The notes beneath the pieces were generated by a model. The model was given only the letters and a program-made list of their open reading frames with translations. It was not told where the DNA came from and searched no databases. Of a stretch of DNA of 64,000 nucleotides, positions 1 through 12,700 are shown in pieces. The stretch spans positions 32,900,133 to 32,964,132 of the forward strand of contig OZ025263.1 of assembly GCA_964019135.1 (NCBI GenBank), in the 5' to 3' direction. Position 1 is the stretch's first letter, and each line of letters begins with the position of its first letter. The position numbers were made by a program, and so were the translations under genes. The DNA is from Arenicola marina. Its lineage: Eukaryota; Annelida; Polychaeta; Arenicolidae.

Positions 1-782
1 CCAACAACTGTGACGCCCACAACCAGTGAGTCGAGCACAAGTAAGTATCGTCCTAATGGTTTTGGTTGAGTACAGTTGATGTACGTACGATAATGCTGAA
101 CAATGTAAGCTACCCCTTAGAAATTAAACTAGTCACTGTCTATAACCTGTTATGTGTACATGTGTGCAATATGTCGATATGAATGTGTCGTTAATGATAT
201 TAACGTTTCCTTCTGCATCGTTACAGAGACGAGAAGGACCTATTTGAAAATTCCACCCAAGTATATTACGTGCCGATTGTGGAATCGTTAATTGCATCGT
301 GTTCTCTTTACGTATTGATGTGGGGTGTTTCCCCGGTAATGTTGACACTTTTTTTATCCTCTGTGATAGGGTCAAGAAGCGGAAATTGGTGTATTCCGCG
401 CGTGCCGATTTCCTTTCCCCTATTATTGTGTTTATTATATTATGTGTTATGTGTTTGTGATCTTTGATGTTTACGTGAACATGTAAACGTTTGCTCCCAT
501 CCAGTATTGGCGCCACGTCCCGTCGGAGTGAGTGTAACGCACTAAAACCGGTGATGCCCGGGATAATGCTATATGTTGATAATGTTCCGTGGCTTTTTAC
601 ATGACAGTATAAACATTCATTTTTCATCCACAGAAAGTACCATGGACCATGATTTTGGGCATTCCAGTTCAACACGCACAATGTCGGCAGTAGCCATTTT
701 GATCGCACTGTATTTCTTTCCACTGATGTTTGATCTACTGTTTCATTGATGACGTTAATTTCTCCTTATCTCACCATTATAG
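1..782 (+). repeat. Unit 0 (partial): B 3' end, C, D
   Basis: B tail 1-40 cut by the window edge, C 227-291, D 634-749. After the B donor the sequence reads tttggttgagt, giving an immediate stop to any read-through, a feature shared only with unit 2. C reads TRRTYLKIPPKYITCRLWNR. D has Asp for Glu (gattttggg) and the subfamily marker ataatgttccgtgg upstream, shared with units 3, 4 and 46. Confidence 0.9.
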
Positions 783-3700
783 TACCAAGTACCACCAGTG
801 TGAGCAGTGCAAGCACCATCTCGGAGAGCACCACAAGTGTAACTACTCCAACAACACTCTCTGAATCTACGAGCACGGTGACCAGTCAGACCACAACAAC
901 ACCGACAACTGTGACGGCCACAACCAGTGAGTCGAGCACAAGTAAGTACATGTCTATTGATATTCGTTGACTTTATTTATATGCAAACAACTATGCCCGC
1001 GTTCAATCATTTCTGATGAATTCTACCAGTCTTTGCTTGTACATTTTTCATCGCATTATACTCTTATTTTCATTACTTTCGGTGACGGTTTTCTTGATGG
1101 TCGTAACGAAATAACTTTCTCCCCGTGGTAGTACCAAGTACCACCAGTGTGAGCAGTGCAAGTACCATCTCGGAGAGCACAACAAGTGTGACCACTCCAA
1201 CAACGGTATCTGAATCCACGAGCACCGTGACCAGTCAGACCACAACAACACCAACAACTGTGACGCCCACAACCAGTGAGTCGAGCACAAGTAAGTATCG
1301 TCCTAATGGTTTTGGTTGCCTTATAGTTGATGTACGTACGATAATTTTGAACAATGTAAGCAACCCCTTAGAAATTAAACCATTCACTGTCTATAACCTG
1401 TTATGTGTACATGTGTGCAATATGTCGATATGAATGTGTCGTTAATGATATTAACGTTTCCTTCTGCATCGTTACAGAGACAAGAAGGACCCATTTGAAA
1501 ATTCCACCGGAGTATATTGCGTGGCGATTGTGGAATCGTTAATTGCATCGTTTTCTCTTTATGTATTGATGTGGGGTGTTTCCCCGGTAATGTTGACACT
1601 TATTTTATCCTCAGTGATAGGATCAAGAAGCGGAAATTGGTTTATTCCGCCCGTGCCGATTTCCTTTCCTCTATTGTTGTGTTTATTGTGTTATGTGCTA
1701 TGTGCTAGTGATCTTTGATGTTTACGTGAACATGTTAACGTTTGCTACCATCCAGTATTGGCGCCAAGTCCCGTCGGAATGAGTGTAACGCACTAAAACC
1801 GGTGATGCCCGGGATAATGCTATATGTCGATTGTCCGTGGCTTTTTACATGACGATATTAACATTCATTTTTCCTCCACAGAAAGTACCATGGACCATGA
1901 GTTTGGGCATTCCAGTTCAACACGCACAATGTCGGCAGTAGCCATTTTGATCGCACTGTATTTCTTTCCCCTGATGTTTGATCTACTGTTCCATTGATGA
2001 CGTTAATTTCTCCTTATCTCACCATTATAGTACCAAGTACCACCAGTGTGAGCAGTGCAAGCACCATCTCGGAGAGCACCACAAGTGTAACTACTCCAAC
2101 AACACTCTCTGAATCTACGAGCACGGTGACCAGTCAGACCACAACAACACCGACAACTGTGACGGCCACAACCAGTGAGTCGAGCACAAGTAAGTACATG
2201 TCTATTGATATTCGTTGACTTTATTTTTATGCAAACAACTATACGCGCGTTCAATCATTTCTGATGAATTCTACCAGTCTTTGCTTGTACATTTTTCATC
2301 GTATTATACTCTTATTTTCATTACTACCGGTGACTGTTTTCTTGATGGTCGTAACGAAATAACTTTCTCCCCGTGGTAGTACCAAGTACCACCAGTGTGA
2401 GCAGTGCAAGTACCACCTCGGAGAGCACAACAAGTGTGACCACTCCAACAACGGTATCTGAATCCACGAGCACCGTGACCAGTCAGACCACAACAACACC
2501 AACAACTGTGACGCCCACAACCAGTGAGTCGAGCACAAGTAAGTATCGTCCTAATGGTTTTGGTTGAGTACAGTTGATGTACGTACGATAATGCTGAACA
2601 ATGTAAGCTACCCCTTAGAAATTAAACTAGTCACTGTCTATAACCTGTTATGTGTACATGTGTGCAATATGTCGATATGAATGTGTCGTTAATGATATTA
2701 ACGTTTCCTTCTGCATCGTTACAGAGACGAGAAGGACCTATTTGAAAATTCCACCCAAGTATATTACGTGCCGATTGTGGAATCGTTAATTGCATCGTGT
2801 TCTCTTTACGTATTGATGTGGGGTGTTTCCCCGGTAATGTTGACACTTATTTTATCCTCTGTGATAGGGTCAAGAAGCGGAAATTGGTGTATTCCACCCG
2901 TGCCGATTTCCTTTCCCCTATTATTGTGTTTATTGTGTTATGTGCTATGTGTTAGTGATCTTTGATGTTTACGTGAACATGTTAACGTTTGCTCCCATCC
3001 CGTATTGGCGCCAAGTCCCGTCGGAGTGAGTGTAACGCACTAAAACCGGTGATGCCCGGGATAATGCTATATGTTGATTGTCCGTGGCGTTTTACATGAC
3101 GATATTAACATTCATTTTTCCTCCACAGAAAGTACCATGGACCATGGGTTTGGGCATTCCAGTTCAACACGCACAATGTCGGCAGTAGCCATTTTAATCG
3201 CACTGTATTTCTTTCCCCTGATGTTTGTTCTACTGTTTCATTGATGACGTTAATTTCTCCTTATCTCACCATTATAGTACCAAGTACCACCAGTGTGAGC
3301 AGTGCAAGCACCATCTCGGAGAGCACCACAAGTGTAACTACTCCAACAACACTCTCTGAATCTACGAGCACGGTGACCAGTCAGACCACAACAACACCGA
3401 CAACTGTGACGGCCACAACCAGTGAGTCGAGCACAAGTAAGTACATGTCTATTGATATTCGTTGACTTTATTTATATGCAAACAACTATACGCGCGTTCA
3501 ATCATTTCTGATGAATTCTACCAGTCTTTGCTTGTAACTTTTTCATCGCATTATACTCTTATTTTCATTACTTTCGGTGACGGTTTTCTTGATGGTCGTA
3601 ACGAAATAATGTTCTCCCCGTGGTAGTACCAAGTACCACCAGTGTGAGCAGTGCAAGGACCATCTCGGAGAGCACAACAAGTGGGACCACTCCAACAACG

Positions 3701-6700
3701 GTATCTGAATCCACGAGCACCGTGACCAGTCAGACCACAACAACACCAACAACTGTGACGCCCACAACCAGTGAGTCGAGCACAAGTAAGTATCGTCCTA
3801 ATGGTTTTGGTTGCCTTATAGTTGATGTACGTACGATAATTTTGAACAATGTAAGCAACCCCTTAGAAATTAAGCCATTCACGGTCTATAACCTGTTATG
3901 TGTACATGTGTGCAATATGTCGATATGAATGTGTCGTTAATGATATTAACGTTTCCTTCTGCATCGTTAAAGAGACAAGAAAGACCTATTTGAAAATTCC
4001 ACCCAAGTATATTGCGTGCCGATTGTGGAATCGTTAATTGCATCGTGTTCTCTTTATGTATTGATGTGGGGTGTTTCCCCGGTAATGTTGACACTTATTT
4101 TATCCTCTGTGATAGGGTCAAGAAGCGGAAATTGGTGTATTTCGCCCGTGCCGATTTCCTTTCCCCTATTATTGTGTTTATTATATTATGTGTTATGTGT
4201 TTGTGATCTTTGATGTTTACGTGAACATGTAAACGTTTGCTCCCATCCAGTATTGGCGCCACGTCCCGTCGGAGTGAGTGTAACGCACTAAAACCGGTGA
4301 TGCCCGGGATAATGCTATATGTTGATAATGTTCCGTGGCTTTTTACATGACGATATTAACATTCATTTTTCCTCCACAGAAAGTACCATGGACCATGATT
4401 TTGGGCATTCCAGTTCAACACGCACAATGTCGGCAGTAGCCATTTTGATCGCACTGTATTTCTTTCCACTGATGTTTGATCTACTGTTTCATTGATGACG
4501 TTAATTTCTCCTTATCTCACCATTATAGAACCAAGTACCACCAGTGTGAGCAGTGCAAGCACCATCTCGGAGAGCACCACAAGTGTAACTACTCCAACAA
4601 CACTCTCTGAATCTACGAGCACGGCGACCAGTCAGACCACAACAACACCGACAACTGTGACGGCCACAACCAGTGAGTCGAGCACAAGTAAGTACACGTC
4701 TATTGATATTCGTTGACTTTATTTATATGCAAACAACTATACGCGCGTTCAATCATTTCTGATGAATTCTACCAGTCTTTGCTTGTACATTTTTCATCGT
4801 ATTATACTCTTATTTTCATTACTACCGGTGACTGTTTTCTTGATGGTCGTAACGAAATAACTTTCTCCCCGTGGTAGTACCAAGTACCACCAGTGTGAGC
4901 AGTGCAAGCACCATCTCGGAGAGCACCACAAGTGTAACTACTCCAACAACACTCTCTGAATCTACGAGCACGGTGACCAGTCAGACCACAACAACACCGA
5001 CAACTGTGACGGCCACAACCAGTGAGTCGAGCACAAGTAAGTACATGTCTATTGATATTCGTTGACTTTATTTATATGCAAACAACTATACGCGCGTTCA
5101 ATCATTTCTGATGAATTCTACCAGTCTTTGCTTGTAACTTTTTCATCGCATTATACTCTTATTTTCATTACTTTCGGTGACGGTTTTCTTGATGGTCGTA
5201 ACGAAATAATGTTCTCCCCGTGGTAGTACCAAGTACCACCAGTGTGAGCAGTGCAAGTACCATCTCGGAGAGCACAACAAGTGGGACCACTCCAACAACG
5301 GTATCTGAATCCACGAGCACCGTGACCAGTCAGACCACAACAACACCAACAACTGTGACGCCCACAACCAGTGAGTCGAGCACAAGTAAGTATCGTCCTA
5401 ATGGTTTTGGTTGCCTTATAGTTGATGTACGTACGATAATTTTGAACAATGTAAGCAACCCCTTAGAAATTAAGCCATTCACGGTCTATAACCTGTTATG
5501 TGTACATGTGTGCAATATGTCGATATGAATGTGTCGTTAATGATATTAACGTTTCCTTCTGCATCGTTAAAGAGACAAGAAAGACCTATTTGAAAATTCC
5601 ATCCAAGTATATTGCGTGCCGATTGTGGAATCGTTAATTGCATCGTGTTCTCTTTATGTATTGATGTGGGGTGTTTCCCCGGTAATGTTGACACTTATTT
5701 TATCCTCTGTGATAGGGTCAAGAAGCGGAAATTGGTGTATTTCGCCCGTGCCGATTTCCTTTCCCCTATTATTGTGTTTATTATATTATGTGTTATGTGT
5801 TTGTGATCTTTGATGTTTACGTGAACATGTAAACGTTTGCTCCCATCCAGTATTGGCGCCACGTCCCGTCGGAGTGAGTGTAACGCACTAAAACCGGTGA
5901 TGCCCGGGATAATGCTATATGTTGATAATGTTCCGTGGCTTTTTACATGACGATATTAACATTCATTTTTCCTCCACAGAAAGTACCATGGACCATGATT
6001 TTGGGCATTCCAGTTCAACACGCACAATGTCGGCAGTAGCCATTTTGATCGCACTGTATTTCTTTCCACTGATGTTTGATCTACTGTTTCATTGATGACG
6101 TTAATTTCTCCTTATCTCACCATTATAGAACCAAGTACCACCAGTGTGAGCAGTGCAAGCACCATCTCGGAGAGCACCACAAGTGTAACTACTCCAACAA
6201 CACTCTCTGAATCTACGAGCACGGTGACCAGTCAGACCACAACAACACCGACAACTGTGACGGCCACAACCAGTGAGTCGAGCACAAGTAAGTACACGTC
6301 TATTGATATTCGTTGACTTTATTTATATGCAAACAACTATACGCGCGTTCAATCATTTCTGATGAATTCTACCAGTCTTTGCTTGTACATTTTTCATCGT
6401 ATTATACTCTTATTTTCATTACTACCGGTGACTGTTTTCTTGATGGTCGTAACGAAATAACTTTCTCCCCGTGGTAGTACCAAGTACCACCAGTGTGAGC
6501 AGTGCAAGTACCATCTCGGAGAGCACAACAAGTGTGACCACTCCAACAACACTCTCTGAATCTACGAGCACGGTGACCAGTCAGACCACAACAACACCGA
6601 CAACTGTGACGGCCACAACCAGTGAGTCGAGCACAAGTAAGTACATGTCTATTGATATTCGTTGACTTTATTTATATGCAAACAACTATGCCCGCGTTCA

Positions 6701-9700
6701 ATCATTTCTGATGAATTCTACCAGTCTTTGCTTGTACATTTTTCATCGCATTATACTCTTATTTTCATTACTTTCGGTGACTGTTTCCTTGATGGTCGTT
6801 ACGAAATAATTTTCTCCCCGTCGTAGTACCAAGTACCACAAGTGTGAGCAGTGCAAGTACCATCTCGGAGAGCACAACAAGTGTGACCACTCCAACAACG
6901 GTATCTGAATCCACGACCACCGTGACCAGTCAGACCACAACAACACCAACAACTGTGACGCCCACAACCAGTGAGTCGAGCACAAGTAAGTATCGTCCTC
7001 ATGGTTTTGGTTGCCTTATAGTTGATGTACGTACGATAATGCTGAACAATGTAAGCAACCCCTTAGAAATTAAACCATTCACTGTCTATAACCTGTTATG
7101 TGTACATGTGTGCAATATGTCGATATGAATGTGTCGTTAATGATATTAACGTTTCCTTCTGCATCGTTACAGAGACAAGAAGGACCCATTTGAAAATTCC
7201 ACCCGAGTATATTGCGTGGCGATTGTGGAATCGTTAATTGCATCGTTTTCTCTTTATGTATTGATGTGGGGTGTTTCCCCGGTAATGTTGACACTTATTT
7301 TATCCTCTGTGATAGGGTCAAGAAGCGGAAATTGGTGTATTCCGCCCTTGCCGATTTCCTTTCCTCTATTGTTGTGTTTATTGTGTTATGTGCTATGTGC
7401 TAGTGATCTTTGATGTTTACGTGAACATGTTAACGTTTGCTACCATCCAGTATTGGCGCCAAGTCCCGTCGGAGTGAGTGCAACGCACTAAAACCGGTGA
7501 TGCCCGGGATAATGTTCTATGTTGATTGTCCGTGGCTTTTTACATGACGATATTAACATTCATTTTTCCTCCACAGAAAGTACCATGGACCATGAGTTTG
7601 GGCATTCCAGTTCAACACGCACAATGTCGGCAGTAGCCATTTTGATCGCACTGTATTTCTTTCCCCTGATGTTTGATCTACTGTTTCATTGATGACGTTA
7701 ATTTCTCCTTATCTCACCATTATAGTACCAAGTACCAGCAGTGTGAGCAGTGCAAGCACCATCTCGGAGAGCACCACAAGTGTAACTACTCCAACAACAC
7801 TCTCTGAATCTACGAGCACGGTGACCAGTCAGACCACAACAACACCGACAACTGTGACGGCCACAACCAGTGAGTCGAGCACAAGTAAGTACATGTCTAT
7901 TGATATTAGTTGACTTTATTTATATGCAAACAACCATACGCGCGTTCAATCATTTCTGATGAATTTTACCAGTCTTTGCTTGTACATTTTTCATCGCATT
8001 ATACTCTTATTTTCATTACTTTCGGTGACTGTTTCCTTGATGGTCGTTACGAAATAATTTTCTCCCCGTCGTAGTACCAAGTACCACAAGTGTGAGCAGT
8101 GCAAGTACCATCTCGGAGAGCACAACAAGTGTGACCACTCCAACAACGGTATCTGAATCCACGACCACCGTGACCAGTCAGACCACAACAACACCAACAA
8201 CTGTGACGCCCACAACCAGTGAGTCGAGCACAAGTAAGTATCGTCCTAATGGTTTTGGTTGCCTTATAGTTGATGTAAGTACGATAATTTTGAACAATGT
8301 AAGCAATCCCTTAGAAATTAAACCATTCACGGTCTATAACCTGTTATGTGTACATTCGTGCAATATGTTGATATGAATGTGTCGTTAATGATATTAACGT
8401 TTCCTTCTGCATCGTTACAGAGACAAGAAGGACCCATTTGAAAATTCCACCCAAGTATATTGCGTGCCGATTGTGGAATCGTTAATTGCATCGTGTTCTC
8501 TTTATGTATTGATGTGGGATGTTTCCCCGGTAATGTTGACACTTATTTTATCCTCTGTGATAGGGTCAAGAAGCGGAAATTGGTGTATTCCGCCCGTGCC
8601 GATTTCCTTTCCTCTATTGTTGTGTTTATTGTGTTATGTGCTATGTGCTAGTGATCTTTGATGTTTACGTGAACATGTTAACGTTTGCTACCATCCAGTA
8701 TTGGCGCCAAGTCCCGTCGGAGTGAGTGCAACGCACTAAAACCGGTGATGCCCGGGATAATGTTCTATGTTGATTGTCCGTGGCTTTTTGCATGACGATA
8801 TTAACATTCATTTTTCCTCCACAGAAAGTACCATGGACCATGAGTTTGGGCATTCCAGTTCAACACGCACAATGTCGGCAGTAGCCATTTTGATCGCACT
8901 GTATTTCTTTCCCCTGATGTTTGATCTACTGTTTCATTGATGACGTTAATTTCTCCTTATCTCACCATTATAGTACCAAGTACCACCAGTGTGAGCAGTG
9001 CAAGCACCATCTCGGAGAGCACCACAAGTGTAACTACTCCAACAACACTCTCTGAATCTACGAGCACGGTGACCAGTCAGACCACAACAACACCGACAAC
9101 TGTGACGGCCACAACCAGTGAGTCGAGCACAAGTAAGTACATGTCTATTGATATTAGTTGACTTTATTTATATGCAAACAACCACACGCGCGTTCAATAA
9201 TTTCTGATGAATTTTACCAGTCTTTGCTTGTAACTTTTTCATCGCATTATACTCTTATTTTCATTACTTTCGGTGGCGGTTTTCTTGATGTTCGTAACGA
9301 AATAATGTTCTCCCCGTGGTAGTACCAAGTACCACCAGTGTGAGCAGTGCAAGTACCATCTCGGAGAGCACAACAAGTGTGACCACTCCAACAACGGTAT
9401 CTGAATCCACGAGCACCGTGACCAGTCAGACCACAACAACACCAACAACTGTGACGCCCACAACCAGTGAGTCGAGCACAAGTAAGTATCGTCCTAATGG
9501 TTTTGGTTGCCTTATAGTTGATGTACGTACGATAATTCTGAACAATGTAAGCAACCCCTTAGAAATTAAACCATTCACCGTCTATAATCTGTTATGTGTA
9601 CATGTGTGCAATATGTCGATATGAATGTGTCGTTAATGATATTAACGTTTCCTTCTGCATCGTTACAGAGACAAGAAGGACCTATTTGAAAATTCCATCC

Positions 9701-12700
9701 AAGTATATTGCGTGCCGATTGTGGAATCGTTAATTGCATCGTGTTCTCTTTATGTATTGATGTGGGGTGTTTCTCCGGTAATGTTGACTTTTGTTTTATC
9801 CTCTGTGATCGGGTCAAGAAGCGGAAATTGGTGTATTTCGCCCGTGCCGATTTTTTTTCCCCTATTATTATGTTTATTTTCTTTAATGTGCTATGTGTTA
9901 GTGATCTTTGATGTTTACGTGAACATGTTAACGTTTGCTCCCATCCAGTATTGGCGCCAAGTCCCGTCGGAGTGAGTGTAACGCACTAAAACCGGTGATG
10001 CCCGGGATAATGCTCTATGTTGATTGTCCGTGGCTTTTCACATGACGATATTAACATTCATTTTTCCTCGCAGAAAGTACCAGGGACCATGAGTTTGGGC
10101 ATTCCAGTTCAACACGCACAATGTCGGCAGTAGCCATTTTGATCGCACTGTATTTCTTTCCCCTGATGTTTGATCTACTGTTTCATTGATGACGTTAATT
10201 TCTCCTTATCTCACCATTATAGTACCAAGTACCACCAGTGTGAGCAGTGCAAGCACCATCTCGGAGAGCACCACAAGTGTAACTACTCCAACAACACTCT
10301 CTGAATCTACGAGCACGGTGACCAGTCAGACCACAACAACACCGACAACTGTGACGGCCACAACCAGTGAGTCGAGCACAAGTAAGTACATGTCTATTGA
10401 TATTCGTTGACTTTATTTATATGCAAACAACTATACGCGCGTTCAATCATTTCTGATGAATTTTACCAGTCTTTGCTTGTAACTTTTTCATCGCATTATA
10501 CTCTTATTTTCATTACTTTCGGTGGCGGTTTTCTTGATGTTCGTAACGAAATAATGTTCTCCCCGTGGTAGTACCAAGTACCACCAGTGTGAGCAGTGCA
10601 AGTACCATCTCGGAGAGCACAACAAGTGTGACCACTCCAACAACGGTATCTGAATCCACGAGCACCGTGACCAGTCAGACCACAACAACACCAACAACTG
10701 TGACGCCCACAACCAGTGAGTCGAGCACAAGTAAGTATCGTCCTAATGGTTTTGGTTGCCTTATAGTTGATGTAAGTACGATAATTTTGAACAATGTAAG
10801 CAATCCCTTAGAAATTAAACCATTCACGGTCTATAACCTGTTATGTGTACATGCGTGCAATATGTTGATATGAATGTGTCGTTAATGATATTAACGTTTC
10901 CTTCTGCATCGTTACAGAGACAAGAAGGACCCATTTGAAAATTCCACCCAAGTATATTGCGTGCCGATTGTGGAATCGTTAATTGCATCGTGTTCTCTTT
11001 ATGTATTGATGTGGGATGTTTCCCCGGTAATGTTGACACTTATTTTATCCTTTGTGATAGGGTCAAGAAGCGGAAATTGGTGTATTCCGCCCGTGCTGAT
11101 TTTCTTTCCCCTATTATTGTGTTTATTGTGTTATGTGCTATGTGTTAGTGATCTTCGATGTTTACGTGAACATGTTAACGTTTGCTCCCATCCAGTATTG
11201 GCGCCAAGTCCCGTCGGAGTGAGTGTAACGCACTAAAACCGGTGATGCCCGGGATAATGCTCTATGTTGATTGTCCGTGGCTTTTTACATGACGATATTA
11301 ACATTCATTTTTCCTCCACAGAAAGTACCATGTACCGTGAGTTTGGGCATTCCAGTTCAACACGCACAATGTCGGCAATAGCCATTTTGATCGCACTGTA
11401 TTTCTTTCCCCTGATGTTTGATCTACTGTTTCATTGATGACGTTAATTTCTCCTTATCTCACCATTATAGTACCAAGTACCACCAGTGTGAGCAGTGCAA
11501 GCACCATCTCGGAGAGCACCACAAGTGTAACTACTCCAACAACACTCTCTGAATCTACGAGCACGGTGACCAGTCAGACCACAACAACACCGACAACTGT
11601 GACGGCCACAACCAGTGAGTCGAGCACAAGTAAGTACACGTCTATTGATATTCGTTGACTTTATTTATATGCAAACAACTATACGCGCGTTCAATCATTT
11701 CTGATGAATTCTACCAGTCTTTGCTTGTACATTTTTCATCGTATTATACTCTTATTTTCATTACTACCGGTGACTGTTTTCTTGATGGTCGTAACGAAAT
11801 AACTTTCTCCCCGTGGTAGTACCAAGTACCACCAGTGTGAGCAGTGCAAGTACCATCTCGGAGAGCACAACAAGTGTGACCACTCCAACAACGGTATATG
11901 AATCCACGAGCACCGTGACCAGTCAGACCACAACAACACCAACAACTGTGACGCCCACAACCAGTGAGTCGAGCACAAGTAAGTATCGTCCTAATGGTTT
12001 TGGTTGCCTTATAGTTGATGTACGTACGATAATTCTGAACAATGTAAGCAACCCCTTAGAGATTAAACCATTCACCGTCTATAACCTGTTATGTGTACCT
12101 GTGTGCAATATGTCGATATGAATGTGTCGTTAATGATATTAACGTTTCCTTCTGCATCGTTACAGAGACAAGAAGGACCTATTTGAAAATTCCATCCAAG
12201 TATATTGCGTGCCGATTGTGGAATCATTAATTGCATCGTGTTCTCTTTATGTATTGATGTGGTCTGTTTCCCCGGTAATGTTGACACTTATGTTATCCTC
12301 TGTGATAGGGTCAAGAAGCGGAAATTGGTGTATTCCGCCCGTGCCGATTTCCTTTCCCCTACTATTGTGTTTATTGTGTTATGTGCTATGTGTTAGTGAT
12401 CTTTGATGTTTACGTGAACATGTTAACGTTTGCTCCCATCCAGTGTTGGCGCCAAGTCCCGTCGGAATGAGTGTAACGCTCGAAAACCGGTGATGCCCGG
12501 GATAATGCTCATATGTTGATTGTCCGTGGCTTTTTACATGACGATATTAACATTCATTTTTCCTCCACAGAAAGTACCATGGACCATGAGTTTGGGCATT
12601 CCAGTTCAACACGCACAATGTCGGCAGTAGCCATTTTGATCGCACTGTATTTCTTTCCCCTGATGTTTGATCTACTGTTTCATTGATGACGTTAATTTCT

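Larger units (their letters stand above)
783..2030 (+). repeat. Unit 1
   Basis: A 783-941, B 1132-1290, C 1478-1542, D 1882-1997. The gtgagtg found about 60 bp after the hydrophobic frame of C in many units is here atgagtg, so it is not a conserved donor. Confidence 0.93.

Noticed and set aside
520..540. gtgagtg about 290 nt into C as a donor making C an internal exon
   Set aside because: The GT is lost (atgagtg) in several units (for example 1, 9, 13, 18), and all C frames contain stops or the wrong phase before it.
1048..1290. Antisense 80-codon frame (Trp/Ser/Leu-rich) over each B exon, repeated in nearly every unit
   Set aside because: It is the complement of the mucin codons. It has no splice or start context, and its variation mirrors silent changes on the + strand.
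1291..1433. Read-through of the B donor giving a ~47-residue extension, with ATTAAA at 1374-1379 as an intronic poly(A) signal
   Set aside because: Units 0, 2 and 16 have early stops, and the hexamer is ATCAAA in units 31-33, 35, 39 and 43 and ATTAAG in units 3 and 4, so it is not maintained.
1568..1625. ATG followed by a signal-peptide-like stretch (MWGVSPVMLTLILSSVIG) in each C region, as if each unit had its own first exon
   Set aside because: No plausible donor in phase 1 follows, no promoter-like sequence was noticed, and the stretch lies in the hydrophobic frame of C. Cap-based 5'-end data would settle it.
1517..1708. Third open frame in C (Cys-rich, ~63 codons)
   Set aside because: A TGA lies just upstream in the same frame and no acceptor brings splicing into it in phase.
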